Assembly: GCF_019345525.1 (NCBI RefSeq)
Contig: NZ_JAHKRA010000006.1
Span: 1-64,000 of the forward strand
DNA from: Flavobacterium sp. NKUCC04_CG
GTDB taxonomy: Bacteria > Bacteroidota > Bacteroidia > Flavobacteriales > Flavobacteriaceae
Length of the DNA: 64,000 bases
Direction: 5' to 3'
The translations under genes were made by a program, and so were the position numbers. Position 1 is the first letter of the stretch. Every line of letters begins with the position of its first letter. This document shows positions 23,467 to 31,364 of the stretch, piece after piece. The notes under the pieces were generated by a model. It was not told the DNA's origin. It searched no databases and saw only the letters and a list, made by a program, of their open reading frames with translations.

Positions 23467-24123
23467 TTAGTTAATTTTCATTTCAGGTATATCACCTTCA
23501 ATGATTAAATCGGCTTCTGTCGCTTTTACGATGTCTTCTACACTGACACCTGGAGCGCGTTCTAAGAGTTTAAAACCCTTGTCTGTTACTTCAAGAACGG
23601 CCAATTCAGTAACGATTTTCTTTACACAATTAACTCCTGTTAATGGCAAAGTACATTCTTTTAGAATTTTGGATTCCCCAGCTTTATTAACATGCATCAT
23701 GGCTACAATAATGTTTTCAGCAGAAGCAACTAAATCCATAGCCCCACCCATTCCTTTAACCATTTTACCCGGTATTTTCCAGTTGGCGATATCGCCTCTT
23801 TCATTAACCTCCATGGCTCCAAGTATAGTTAAGTCTACGTGTTTCCCGCGAATCATTCCAAAACTCGTTGCAGAATCAAAAAAAGAGCCCCCAGCCAAAA
23901 CGGTAATCGTTTGTTTTCCGGCATTGATTAAATCCGCATCTTCCTCTCCTTCAAAGGGAAAAGGTCCCATACCCAAAACGCCGTTTTCGCTTTGAAACTC
24001 TACATCCATTCCCTGTGGAACATAATTCGCCACCAAGGTCGGAATCCCTATTCCTAAATTGACGAAATAACCGTCTTTTAATTCTTGTGCAATTCGCTTT
24101 GCGATGCCTATTTTATCTAACAT
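23467..24123 (-). CDS. scoB: 3-oxoacid CoA-transferase subunit B
   Basis: 218 residues. Catalytic Glu46 lies in the SENGVLGMGP motif, the residue that forms the glutamyl-CoA intermediate. The N-terminal LGIGIPTLVANYVP and MDLVASAENIIVAMMHVNKAGESKI match the small subunit of succinyl-CoA:acetoacetate CoA-transferase. With subunit A upstream it moves CoA from succinyl-CoA to acetoacetate or another 3-oxoacid, feeding ketone-body, fatty-acid or branched amino-acid breakdown into the TCA cycle. Cytoplasmic. Separated by 88 bp from scoA, co-directional. Confidence 0.95.
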   Translation of the reverse strand: MLDKIGIAKRIAQELKDGYFVNLGIGIPTLVANYVPQGMDVEFQSENGVLGMGPFPFEGEEDADLINAGKQTITVLAGGSFFDSATSFGMIRGKHVDLTILGAMEVNERGDIANWKIPGKMVKGMGGAMDLVASAENIIVAMMHVNKAGESKILKECTLPLTGVNCVKKIVTELAVLEVTDKGFKLLERAPGVSVEDIVKATEADLIIEGDIPEMKIN

Positions 24124-24211
24124 AATTTTTGATTCAATGGTTAACTATTCAAGCTTTAATCTTGTCTAATAAATGGATTTCGACAAGTGGTCTCCGCGGT
24201 TTACAAGCTTT

Positions 24212-24913
24212 TTATGACTTTGTACGTACGGTGCGTTGTTCGATGCGCTTTTCATATTTTTCACCTTGGAAGATGCGTTTTACAAAAATACCGGGAACAT
24301 GGATATCATTAGGGTCTAATTGACCAGCAGGAACGATTTCTTCGACCTCTGCAATGGTAATTTTTCCCGCTCCAGCCATACACGCATTAAAATTACGCGC
24401 CGTTCCTTTAAAGATTAAGTTACCCGCTTCGTCACCTTTCCAAGCTTTTACAATCGCGAAATCAGCTTCAAATGCGTGTTCCAATATATGCGGTTTTCCG
24501 TTAAAGACACGGACTTCCTTACCCTCAGCAACCTCCGTACCATAACCGGCAGGAGTAAAAAAAGCTGGAATTCCCACTTGGGCAGCTCTGCATTTTTCTG
24601 CTAAGGTTCCCTGTGGCGTTAGTTCCACATCCAACTCTCCAGACAACATTTGTCTTTCAAATTCTGCGTTTTCGCCTACATAAGAGGAAATCATTTTTTT
24701 AATCTGTCTCTTTTTTAAAAGCAATCCCAATCCAAAATCATCCACCCCAGCATTGTTGGAGATGCAGGTTAATCCGCTTATATTTTTTCTCACCAATTCG
24801 TTTATACTATTTTCGGGAATTCCACATAATCCAAAGCCTCCCAGCATAATAGTAACGTTATCGGTAATGTCTTGCAAAGCTTCTTCCACATTTGCAACTC
24901 TTTTATTTATCAT
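24212..24913 (-). CDS. scoA: 3-oxoacid CoA-transferase subunit A
   Basis: 233 residues with the subunit A pattern: [20 protein letters not shown] near the start (glycine-rich CoA-binding loop), [19 protein letters not shown], and [20 protein letters not shown]. Ends with basic [12 protein letters not shown]. Pairs with subunit B encoded just downstream. Start at 24913 is the only good one ([15 protein letters not shown]). Confidence 0.95.
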   Translation of the reverse strand: MINKRVANVEEALQDITDNVTIMLGGFGLCGIPENSINELVRKNISGLTCISNNAGVDDFGLGLLLKKRQIKKMISSYVGENAEFERQMLSGELDVELTPQGTLAEKCRAAQVGIPAFFTPAGYGTEVAEGKEVRVFNGKPHILEHAFEADFAIVKAWKGDEAGNLIFKGTARNFNACMAGAGKITIAEVEEIVPAGQLDPNDIHVPGIFVKRIFQGEKYEKRIEQRTVRTKS

Positions 24914-24942
24914 AACTAATTGGTTTAATTAATTTGGTTAAA

Positions 24943-24977
24943 AATATAAAAAAAACGCCTCTTAAAAAAGGCGTTTT
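24943..24977 (-). terminator. terminator of the ricT-gldH-PBP1A operon
   Basis: AAAACGCCT (24952-24960) pairs with AGGCGTTTT (24969-24977) and is followed on minus by a run of eight U. It starts eight bases past the PBP1A stop codon. Confidence 0.85.
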
Positions 24978-24984
24978 GGTTATT

Positions 24985-27282
24985 TTAAAAATCGAATTCA
25001 TCGGTACTTAACTCTATGGAATCGGTTTCTGTTTCTACAGCTTGTGCCTTCCAACAATCCACCTTAATAGAGAGGTTTGCCGGTCGTTCAAATTGTCCTT
25101 TTGATATTTTCAAATCGGGATCATCATAACATTTTTTCATAAAGATTCCCCATATAGGTAAAGCCATAGTCGCCCCTTGTCCGTATAAGGTATTTCTAAA
25201 GTGAGCAGCTCGGTCTTCATTACCTACCCAAATACCCGTTGCCAAGTTTGGCACCATTCCTATAAACCATCCATCACTGTTGTTTTGACTGGTTCCCGTT
25301 TTACCGGCAATAGGATTGGTAAATTTATAAGGATGTCCGGTTACTCGATTGTATCCAGAACCTCCACTACCCGTTCTCAAACGAATACCAGATCCCGATT
25401 CGGTTACACCTTCTAATAGTTTAATTACGGTATAGGCCACATCCTTACTCAATACATCTTTGGCCTCTGGAACAGCATTGTATAAAACAACACCATTTTT
25501 ATCGGCTATTCTCATGACAAACTGCGGTTTGATATAAACTCCTTGATTGGCAAAAGTACTGTAGGCCGCAACCATATCACTTACTGTAATTTCAACGGCT
25601 CCTAATGCGATAGCGGGTTGTTGCGGAATGTCGGATTTTACTCCCAAATCTCTCGTCATATCCACTACTGCTTTTGGACCTACTTTATCCATCAATTTGG
25701 CCGTAACCGTGTTGACAGAATTGGCTAAGGCAGACTTTAAGGTCATAATACCTCTAAATTGTCGGTTGGAATTTTGAGGAGACCAATCGGCACTAATTCC
25801 ATAGCGTCCTTTAGCCATGGTAAAAGGCGAATCTATAATCGAATCACAAGGCGAATAATGCAATTGCTCTATGGCTGTAGCATAAACAAAAGGTTTAAAT
25901 GTAGAACCTACTTGTCTCGCTCCCTGAGCTACGTGATCGTATTGAAAATGTTTGTAATTGATACCACCAACCCAAGCTTTAATATTACCGGTTTGAGGCT
26001 CCATAGCCATCAAGCCCGTTTGTAAGAAGTGCTTGTAGTATATAATCGAATCTTTCGGTGTCATGATGGTATCGCGTTCGCCCTTCCAAGTAAAAATTCT
26101 CATTTCGGTTTTCACTTTAAACGACGCCAAGATATCGGAATCCGATTTACCTTGAGCTTTCATTTGTCTCCAACGCTCCGAATTTTTCATTGCACGATTT
26201 AGAATACTCTCAATTTCCTTTTCGTTTAATTTTAAAAAGGGTGCAGTTTTATTGGTTTTATTCTGAAGAAAGAATTCCTCTTGTAAATTGGATAAATGTT
26301 GAGTAACCGCCTCTTCTGCATAACGTTGCATCTTAGAATCTATAGAAGTATAAATCTTTAATCCATCGCGGTAAATATCATAAGTCGATCCATCCTTTTT
26401 AGGATTTTCCTTCACCCAGCGTCTCATAAAATCACGTAAGTACTCTCTAAAATAGGTTGCAATACCGTCTTTATGACTCTCTGGTGTAAAATGCAAGGCG
26501 ATAGGTTTGTCTTGAAGTCGCAATTTTTCTTCTTCTGTAATAAAATTGCTCTTAGCCATCTGATGCAAAACCACGTTTCTTCTTTTTTGCACCAACTCCG
26601 GTCGTTTTACCGGATTGAAATACGATGGATTCTGAAGCATCCCTACAAACATGGCCGCTTCATCTATGGTTAAATCTTTCGGCTCTTTACCAACATATAC
26701 GCGTGTTGCAGAACGAATTCCCACGGCATTGTTTACAAAATCGGCCTTATTCAAATACATCGTAATGATTTCTTCTTTAGTATATTGACGCTCTAATTTT
26801 ACAGCAATAACCCATTCTTTAGCTTTTTGAGCCAATCGTTCAAATATATTACGCGAGCCCTCTCCGTGAAACAACAATTTTGCCAACTGTTGTGTAATTG
26901 TACTGGCACCGCCATTACTACCCACTGACGTTAAGGCTCTTAAAGTTCCACGAGCATCAATTCCCGAGTGCTCATAAAAGCGCTCATCTTCTGTAGCCAC
27001 TAAGGCCTTTACTAAGTAATCTGGTAAATCGGCAAATTTTACAGGCACTCGATTTTCAAGATAGAATTTCCCTAAGGTTTTCCCATCTGAGGAGATAATT
27101 TCTGTGGCGACATTACTAGCGGGATTCTCTAGCTCATCAAAAGTAGGCATAGCTCCAAAAACACCCCAAGAGGCGAATAGGAAAAACAGAACGATTGCCG
27201 TCATTCCACCTGCAAATAACATCCAAAACCATTTAATATAAACCGCAAATTCACCGGGTTTTGTCACTTGTTGTTTTTTCAT
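24985..27282 (-). CDS. class A penicillin-binding protein (PBP1A-type)
   Basis: 765 residues. One N-terminal membrane helix (~18-40). Glycosyltransferase family 51 domain with catalytic Glu98 in ATEDERFYEHSGID and the GGASTITQQLAKLLF motif. Transpeptidase domain with nucleophile Ser460 in STFK, SVN at 522-524 and KTGTS from 661. It polymerises and cross-links peptidoglycan on the outer face of the inner membrane. An insertion-rich linker (~330-420) precedes the transpeptidase domain. Start at 27282 is eight bases after the gldH stop codon, so it is in the same operon. Confidence 0.95.
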   Translation of the reverse strand: MKKQQVTKPGEFAVYIKWFWMLFAGGMTAIVLFFLFASWGVFGAMPTFDELENPASNVATEIISSDGKTLGKFYLENRVPVKFADLPDYLVKALVATEDERFYEHSGIDARGTLRALTSVGSNGGASTITQQLAKLLFHGEGSRNIFERLAQKAKEWVIAVKLERQYTKEEIITMYLNKADFVNNAVGIRSATRVYVGKEPKDLTIDEAAMFVGMLQNPSYFNPVKRPELVQKRRNVVLHQMAKSNFITEEEKLRLQDKPIALHFTPESHKDGIATYFREYLRDFMRRWVKENPKKDGSTYDIYRDGLKIYTSIDSKMQRYAEEAVTQHLSNLQEEFFLQNKTNKTAPFLKLNEKEIESILNRAMKNSERWRQMKAQGKSDSDILASFKVKTEMRIFTWKGERDTIMTPKDSIIYYKHFLQTGLMAMEPQTGNIKAWVGGINYKHFQYDHVAQGARQVGSTFKPFVYATAIEQLHYSPCDSIIDSPFTMAKGRYGISADWSPQNSNRQFRGIMTLKSALANSVNTVTAKLMDKVGPKAVVDMTRDLGVKSDIPQQPAIALGAVEITVSDMVAAYSTFANQGVYIKPQFVMRIADKNGVVLYNAVPEAKDVLSKDVAYTVIKLLEGVTESGSGIRLRTGSGGSGYNRVTGHPYKFTNPIAGKTGTSQNNSDGWFIGMVPNLATGIWVGNEDRAAHFRNTLYGQGATMALPIWGIFMKKCYDDPDLKISKGQFERPANLSIKVDCWKAQAVETETDSIELSTDEFDF

Positions 27283-27290
27283 ATATCTAA

Positions 27291-27782
27291 TTATTCTGCT
27301 GTTTCAATTCTCAGTCCTATTTCCGAAATACCCTCCAAAGCCTCAACTCCTTCTGTTTTACCCGATTGACGTACGGCCTGTTGGATTTCGAACTGATAAG
27401 TTCCTGCTTGTTTAAAGGTAAACCCTTCTTTTAACCACAATTTATTTTCTTTGACATCGGTAAAACCCGTCCCCAAAAGTGACCCATCTGCACGCGCCAT
27501 CTGAAACTCCAAAGTATCAATGAAAACCTGCTTATCGGGCTGTTGTGTTTTTAAAATTACAAACAGATTATTAAACGGGTATTTGTTGTTGTTTCTAATG
27601 TTTAAAAACAAATTATACGACCCCAGACTGTCTTGCTGTTCTACTGTAAAGGTTTTGATATCAGCTTTACTCCAAGCTGTACCAACCGTTTGGTATTCGT
27701 CGTAAAAGCGCTTTTTATCACATGAAGCGAAAATAAAGGCCAACGAGAATCCTGCTAAAAGAATTTTATTTCTTAGGAGCAT
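27291..27782 (-). CDS. gldH: gliding motility lipoprotein GldH
   Basis: 163 residues from the ATG at 27782. Signal peptide II with lipobox FASC (Cys21). The mature part starts DKKRFYDEYQTV and contains FNNLFVILKTQQPDKQVFIDTLEFQMARADG, LLGTGFTDVKENKLWLKEGFTFKQAGTYQFEIQQAVR, matching GldH. GldH is needed for Flavobacterium gliding and T9SS-dependent chitin use in F. johnsoniae. The start overlaps the end of ricT by 17 bp. The longer frame to 27926 lies inside ricT and would lack a signal peptide. Confidence 0.9.
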   Translation of the reverse strand: MLLRNKILLAGFSLAFIFASCDKKRFYDEYQTVGTAWSKADIKTFTVEQQDSLGSYNLFLNIRNNNKYPFNNLFVILKTQQPDKQVFIDTLEFQMARADGSLLGTGFTDVKENKLWLKEGFTFKQAGTYQFEIQQAVRQSGKTEGVEALEGISEIGLRIETAE

Positions 27783-29010
27783 TTTTTCGATGTGTTGAAT
27801 TGTTATTAGTCTGATTTTTATGAGCCTGACTATTATTAGTAGTCGGTGCCGGAGCAGCCGCATTGGTATTGGTTTTATTAGGAATTCTCTTTTTAGCCGG
27901 TCTTTTTTTCTTTTTAGGCTGATCAAAACGCGTTACACTATCTTGTCCTACAGCATTTTGGAAGTTTTTCTCTTCTCCTGCCTCCGGTTCAATGGCATAA
28001 CTTTCCAATTCTTTAGCTTTCTCCCCGCTTTTATTCAAAGCCATGATTTCTTTAATTTGCTCTACACCTAAAACATACCAATTGGCAGAGTTGTTAGCAT
28101 AGGCAAACCACATCATTCCTTTAAAAATATCTATTTTCTGACAATAAGCATCACCTTTAACCGTACTGATTTTCGTGTCGGAATCCGGCATGCCTTTTAA
28201 AGCGTCTAAATACGTATCCAGCTCGTAGTTTAAACAACATTTTAGTTTACCGCATTGTCCAGCTAACTTCTGTGGGTTTAAGGATAATTGTTGGTAACGT
28301 GCAGCAGAAGTATTTACACTTCTAAAATCGGTTAACCATGTAGAACAACACAATTCTCTACCACAAGAACCTATCCCACCTAAACGAGCCGCCTCTTGTC
28401 GGAATCCCACTTGCTTCATCTCGATACGCGTACTAAACTCTCTGGCAAAATCTTTAATCAATTGTCTAAAATCGACACGATCGTTGGCCGTATAGTAAAA
28501 GGTAGCTTTAGAACCGTCTCCTTGAAACTCAATATCGGATATTTTCATTTCCAAATTGAGTTTAATAGCCAATTCTCTAGCTCTAACCTTCATCGGATCT
28601 TCTTTACTTCTAGCATCTTGCCAAATATCAATATCCTTCTGCGTTGCTTTTCTGTAGATTTTTAAAAGGGTGCCTTTTGCATCGACCTTTTTCTTCTTCA
28701 TCTGTACCTTAACCAATTCTCCTGTCAAGGTAATAATACCTACATCATGTCCTGGAGATGCTTCTGTGGCGATAATATCGCCTATACTCAAGGTTAATTT
28801 TTCCGTATTTCTATAAAAATCTTTTCTACCGTTTTTAAACCGTACCTCTACGGCATCAAACGGTTCGTCCCCATTGGGGTACGACATATTGGACAACCAA
28901 TCGAATACCGTTAGTTTATTACAACTATCCGTACCACATGTTCCATTATTTTTACACCCCTTAGGGGTTCCCGAACTATCTTTTCCTGTTGAACAATTTG
29001 TACAAGCCAT
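27766..29010 (-). CDS. ricT: PSP1-domain protein, RicT/YaaT family
   Basis: 414 residues. The PSP1 domain spans ~50-300 (EVRFKNGRKDFYRN, DPMKVRARELAIKLNLEMKISDIEFQGDGSKATFYYTANDRVDFRQLIKDFAREFSTRIEMKQVG). Conserved Cys clusters CGRELCC and QCGKLKCCLNYE are those that in the RicA-F-T complex hold Fe-S clusters. An extra N-terminal Cys-rich segment (C3, C6, C19, C25, C30) and a low-complexity Lys/Asn/Pro tail after ~350 are lineage features. In Firmicutes RicT tunes mRNA processing; in Bacteroidota the gene sits next to gldH and its role is unclear. TATCTTTA at 29071-29078 (minus) may be its -7 box. Confidence 0.9.
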   Translation of the reverse strand: MACTNCSTGKDSSGTPKGCKNNGTCGTDSCNKLTVFDWLSNMSYPNGDEPFDAVEVRFKNGRKDFYRNTEKLTLSIGDIIATEASPGHDVGIITLTGELVKVQMKKKKVDAKGTLLKIYRKATQKDIDIWQDARSKEDPMKVRARELAIKLNLEMKISDIEFQGDGSKATFYYTANDRVDFRQLIKDFAREFSTRIEMKQVGFRQEAARLGGIGSCGRELCCSTWLTDFRSVNTSAARYQQLSLNPQKLAGQCGKLKCCLNYELDTYLDALKGMPDSDTKISTVKGDAYCQKIDIFKGMMWFAYANNSANWYVLGVEQIKEIMALNKSGEKAKELESYAIEPEAGEEKNFQNAVGQDSVTRFDQPKKKKRPAKKRIPNKTNTNAAAPAPTTNNSQAHKNQTNNNSTHRKNAPKK

Positions 29011-29242
29011 TCTATATTTTATATATTTTCAACCCAAGGTTGTTATAAATCATTTTTGTTTAATCGTGTGTAAAGATAGTATTTTTTGTAGGTTAGTCCA
29101 TTTATTTTTACGATAGATTCCGTTTCCTAAATACCTAAAGTTGAGTGCTTCTGCAAAACACACTCCGCTGCTTTAATTCTATTCATACAAAAAAACAACC
29201 AACAGTAAGCCTTATATTTTACAATCTTCGAAAAGAAAACAC

Positions 29243-29250
29243 TAGCTTTG
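29243..29250 (+). promoter_or_regulatory. -7 promoter box TAGCTTTG
   Basis: Exact TAnnTTTG, 22 bp before the ATG at 29272. Its presence argues that the TTG at 29248 is not the start of the gene. Confidence 0.5.
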
Positions 29251-29271
29251 ATTGCATTTAAAAAAACAAGC

Positions 29272-29694
29272 ATGAAAGCAGAAACTACCCCAAGCGGAAG
29301 AATTTATCAAGATAGTAATTTTGTTGTATCTGAATTTGCCGATGCCATTTTAGAAGGGCTTATAGGAATGGAAGATCAAATCGACCGGGAACCACTCATC
29401 GTATTTGTCAAAATAAAAGACAAAAACTGGAACCGTTATTTTCTCAATGGGGCAATAGGTTTTTGGGAAAACTGGCAAGAAACCGAAGTTGATCAGTCCG
29501 AAGCTCATATCGACGAGGTGGTCTATGTAGATTATATGGATAAATATGCTTTACACGACAAAACAATCAAAACCGTCGAATGCAAAAACGCTCAAATCAG
29601 CCTAACATTCACAGACGGCAGTCAATTTATATTAAAAGAAGTAGCACCGGAAAATCCGGATTCTGCTTCAGAAGTGCTCTATATAGCTCCATAA
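29272..29694 (+). CDS. conserved hypothetical protein
   Basis: 140 residues from the ATG at 29272 (MKAETTPSGRIY). No signal peptide or membrane segment. Pattern of mixed strands and helices: FVVSEFADAILEGLIGMEDQID, LIVFVKIKDKNWNRYFLNGAIGFWENW, then an acidic C-half with AQISLTFTDGSQFILKEV. I do not recognise a domain. Expressed from its own promoter and followed 52 bp later by an ABM-domain gene on the same strand. Confidence 0.65.
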   Translation: MKAETTPSGRIYQDSNFVVSEFADAILEGLIGMEDQIDREPLIVFVKIKDKNWNRYFLNGAIGFWENWQETEVDQSEAHIDEVVYVDYMDKYALHDKTIKTVECKNAQISLTFTDGSQFILKEVAPENPDSASEVLYIAP

Positions 29695-29746
29695 AATTTC
29701 ACACTAAAAAAAGGCCTAATTTCCAATCATCGAGAAAGCAAATCTT

Positions 29747-30028
29747 ATGAAAAAAACAATCGTATTGAGAATCAGTATAAAACCGGAATGTATTGCCCGA
29801 GTATTAGAAGCTTCCAAAGATTTAGTCGCTCAGACCAGACAAGAACCCGGTTGTATTTTTTACAACTTTTACCAATCAACGGAAAATCCTTCTGATTTTA
29901 TTTTCTATGAGAAATTCCAGAATCAAGAAGCCATTCAAAAGCATAACGAGACCGATTATGTTAAAAAATTCTTACTCACCGTTAAGGAGTCGTCTCAAAT
30001 AGATGTCGAAATGGAGCTTTTCGACTAA
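29747..30028 (+). CDS. ABM-fold monooxygenase-like protein
   Basis: 93 residues that fit the antibiotic biosynthesis monooxygenase (ABM) ferredoxin-like fold: a first strand (TIVLRISIKPE), a helix (RVLEASKDLVAQTRQEPGC), IFYNFYQSTENPSDFIFYEKFQNQEAIQKHNETDYVKKFL. The E-P-G-C and F-Y-E-K-(F/W)-x-(N/D)-x-E-A-(I/L)-x-x-H signature is typical. Members include quinone oxygenases and YgiN-like proteins; the substrate here is unknown. Cytoplasmic. Confidence 0.85.
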   Translation: MKKTIVLRISIKPECIARVLEASKDLVAQTRQEPGCIFYNFYQSTENPSDFIFYEKFQNQEAIQKHNETDYVKKFLLTVKESSQIDVEMELFD

Positions 30029-30112
30029 GCCTAAGCGTACTTTCGACAAACTAGAGTCCGAACAATAAACTCTTGTTTTTAAAAGTATTACAACCGAACT
30101 AATATCAGTAAA

Positions 30113-30146
30113 CAAAAAAACCATCGACTTCGATCGATGGTTTTTT
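30113..30146. terminator. bidirectional terminator
   Basis: CCATCGA (30121-30127) pairs with TCGATGG (30134-30140), with an A-run before and a T-run after. Serves the ABM gene on plus and the secreted nuclease on minus. Confidence 0.85.
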
Positions 30147-30164
30147 AATTTGTTTTAGCGCCGG

Positions 30165-31229
30165 TTAATTAACTTGTTTAATCAAATAAACATAAACCGG
30201 AAAGTGATCGCTATACCCGACTTCTCCATTGCTGTTTCGCAAAGGGTATCCTGTAAAAGCTCCGGTTTTTTGCACCATAAAGGGTTTTTTATAAACCCGA
30301 GCTTTCCAATAGGTAAAAGAACTGTAATCCGAGCCTAATAACGGCTCTGAAAGTACAATTTGATCAAAGATATCCCAAGCGTCTCTATAGGCCAAAGTAC
30401 CGATTCCGTCCTTAGACATTTGTTCCATCGGATTGAATAAACCTTTCTTATCTACCAGTTCTCTTTTGCCTTTGGCTCCCAATACCTCCTTAATACTTTT
30501 ATTATAAGGACCGTCATTAAGATCTCCCATAGTGATGATTTTGGCATTTGGGTTAATCATATAAAGCGAATCGATAATCTTTTTATTTAAAGTGGCAGCG
30601 GCCTCTCTAAACGGGCTACTTTTCTTTTCCCCTCCTGATCTTGATGGCCAGTGGTTCACGATAAAGTTTATTTCCTCTCCATCCAATAATCCCGTTACTA
30701 ATAACTGATCACGAGTATAAACGCGTTTATTTTTGGTTCCCTCTTCTTTAGACTTCTCATTTGGAGCATAAATATAAAGTGGAATATTTGCCGTATGGGT
30801 AGGTGTAAAATGTTTCTTTTGATAGATTAATCCCACGTCAATACCTCGTTTGTCAGGAGAATCATAATGAACAATTCCGTAATCTCCAGCTAATAATTGG
30901 GGAGCTTTTACTAAATCTTCCAACACAGCTCGGTTTTCGACTTCCGCCACACCTAATACGGTAGGCATGTTTTTATTTTCGTCTGTTCCAATTTGAGAAA
31001 TCACTTCGGCTAGGTTTTTTATCTTTTTGTTGTATTTTGTACCAACCCAAGCTTGCGCTCCCTTAGGAGTCCATTCTTCATCGAATATCTTCGGATCCCT
31101 AATGGTGTCGAATAAGTTTTCAACATTGTAAAAAGCTACGGTATGTACCATAAATTTTTTCTCCTGTGCCCACGACACATTTAAAACAAACAATCCTAGT
31201 ATTACTAGGTAGTGTATTTTCATCCTCAT
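30165..31229 (-). CDS. secreted endonuclease/exonuclease/phosphatase family protein
   Basis: 354 residues from the ATG at 31229; signal peptide MRMKIHYLVILGLFVLNVSWAQ. EEP-fold motifs: FYNVENLFDTI (Asn for Mg binding), VLGVAEVENRAVLEDLV (catalytic Glu), VNHWPSRSGG, ITMGDLNDGPYNKSI (Asp/Asn pair) and the final SDHFPVYVYL (His). These are metal-dependent DNases or phosphoesterases. Divergent from a TonB-dependent receptor with a DUF5689-like lipoprotein, which suggests breakdown of extracellular DNA or phosphoesters and uptake of products. A TTG at 31235 is a less likely start; ATG 31223 is an alternative. Confidence 0.88.
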   Translation of the reverse strand: MRMKIHYLVILGLFVLNVSWAQEKKFMVHTVAFYNVENLFDTIRDPKIFDEEWTPKGAQAWVGTKYNKKIKNLAEVISQIGTDENKNMPTVLGVAEVENRAVLEDLVKAPQLLAGDYGIVHYDSPDKRGIDVGLIYQKKHFTPTHTANIPLYIYAPNEKSKEEGTKNKRVYTRDQLLVTGLLDGEEINFIVNHWPSRSGGEKKSSPFREAAATLNKKIIDSLYMINPNAKIITMGDLNDGPYNKSIKEVLGAKGKRELVDKKGLFNPMEQMSKDGIGTLAYRDAWDIFDQIVLSEPLLGSDYSSFTYWKARVYKKPFMVQKTGAFTGYPLRNSNGEVGYSDHFPVYVYLIKQVN

Positions 31230-31244
31230 TGTCAAATAATTTAA

Positions 31245-31257
31245 TGTAAAGTTTACA
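31245..31257. promoter_or_regulatory. TGTAAA-G-TTTACA palindrome
   Basis: Perfect 6+1+6 inverted repeat between the start of the secreted nuclease and the divergent promoters. Same half-site as the cluster at 14538-14573. Candidate operator. Confidence 0.35.
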
Positions 31258-31270
31258 ATTAACTTGCCTG

Positions 31271-31278
31271 CAAAAATA
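31271..31278 (-). promoter_or_regulatory. -7 box TATTTTTG for the secreted nuclease
   Basis: Minus-strand match to TAnnTTTG, 41 bp before the nuclease ATG. Back to back with a plus-strand box at 31299-31306. Confidence 0.4.
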
Positions 31279-31298
31279 GCGAATTATAGCAAAAGATG

Positions 31299-31306
31299 TA
31301 ACTTTG
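31299..31306 (+). promoter_or_regulatory. -7 box TAACTTTG for the TonB receptor operon
   Basis: Exact TAnnTTTG, 58 bp before the receptor ATG at 31365. No clear -33 element at the usual spacing. Confidence 0.5.
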
Positions 31307-31364
31307 CCAAAATTAAGTTATCATTAAGACTTAGTTCATAGCATTTTTAACTTTTAATTTATTT

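Noticed and set aside
27783..27926. Longer start for gldH
   Set aside because: Would bury the lipoprotein signal and lies inside ricT codons.
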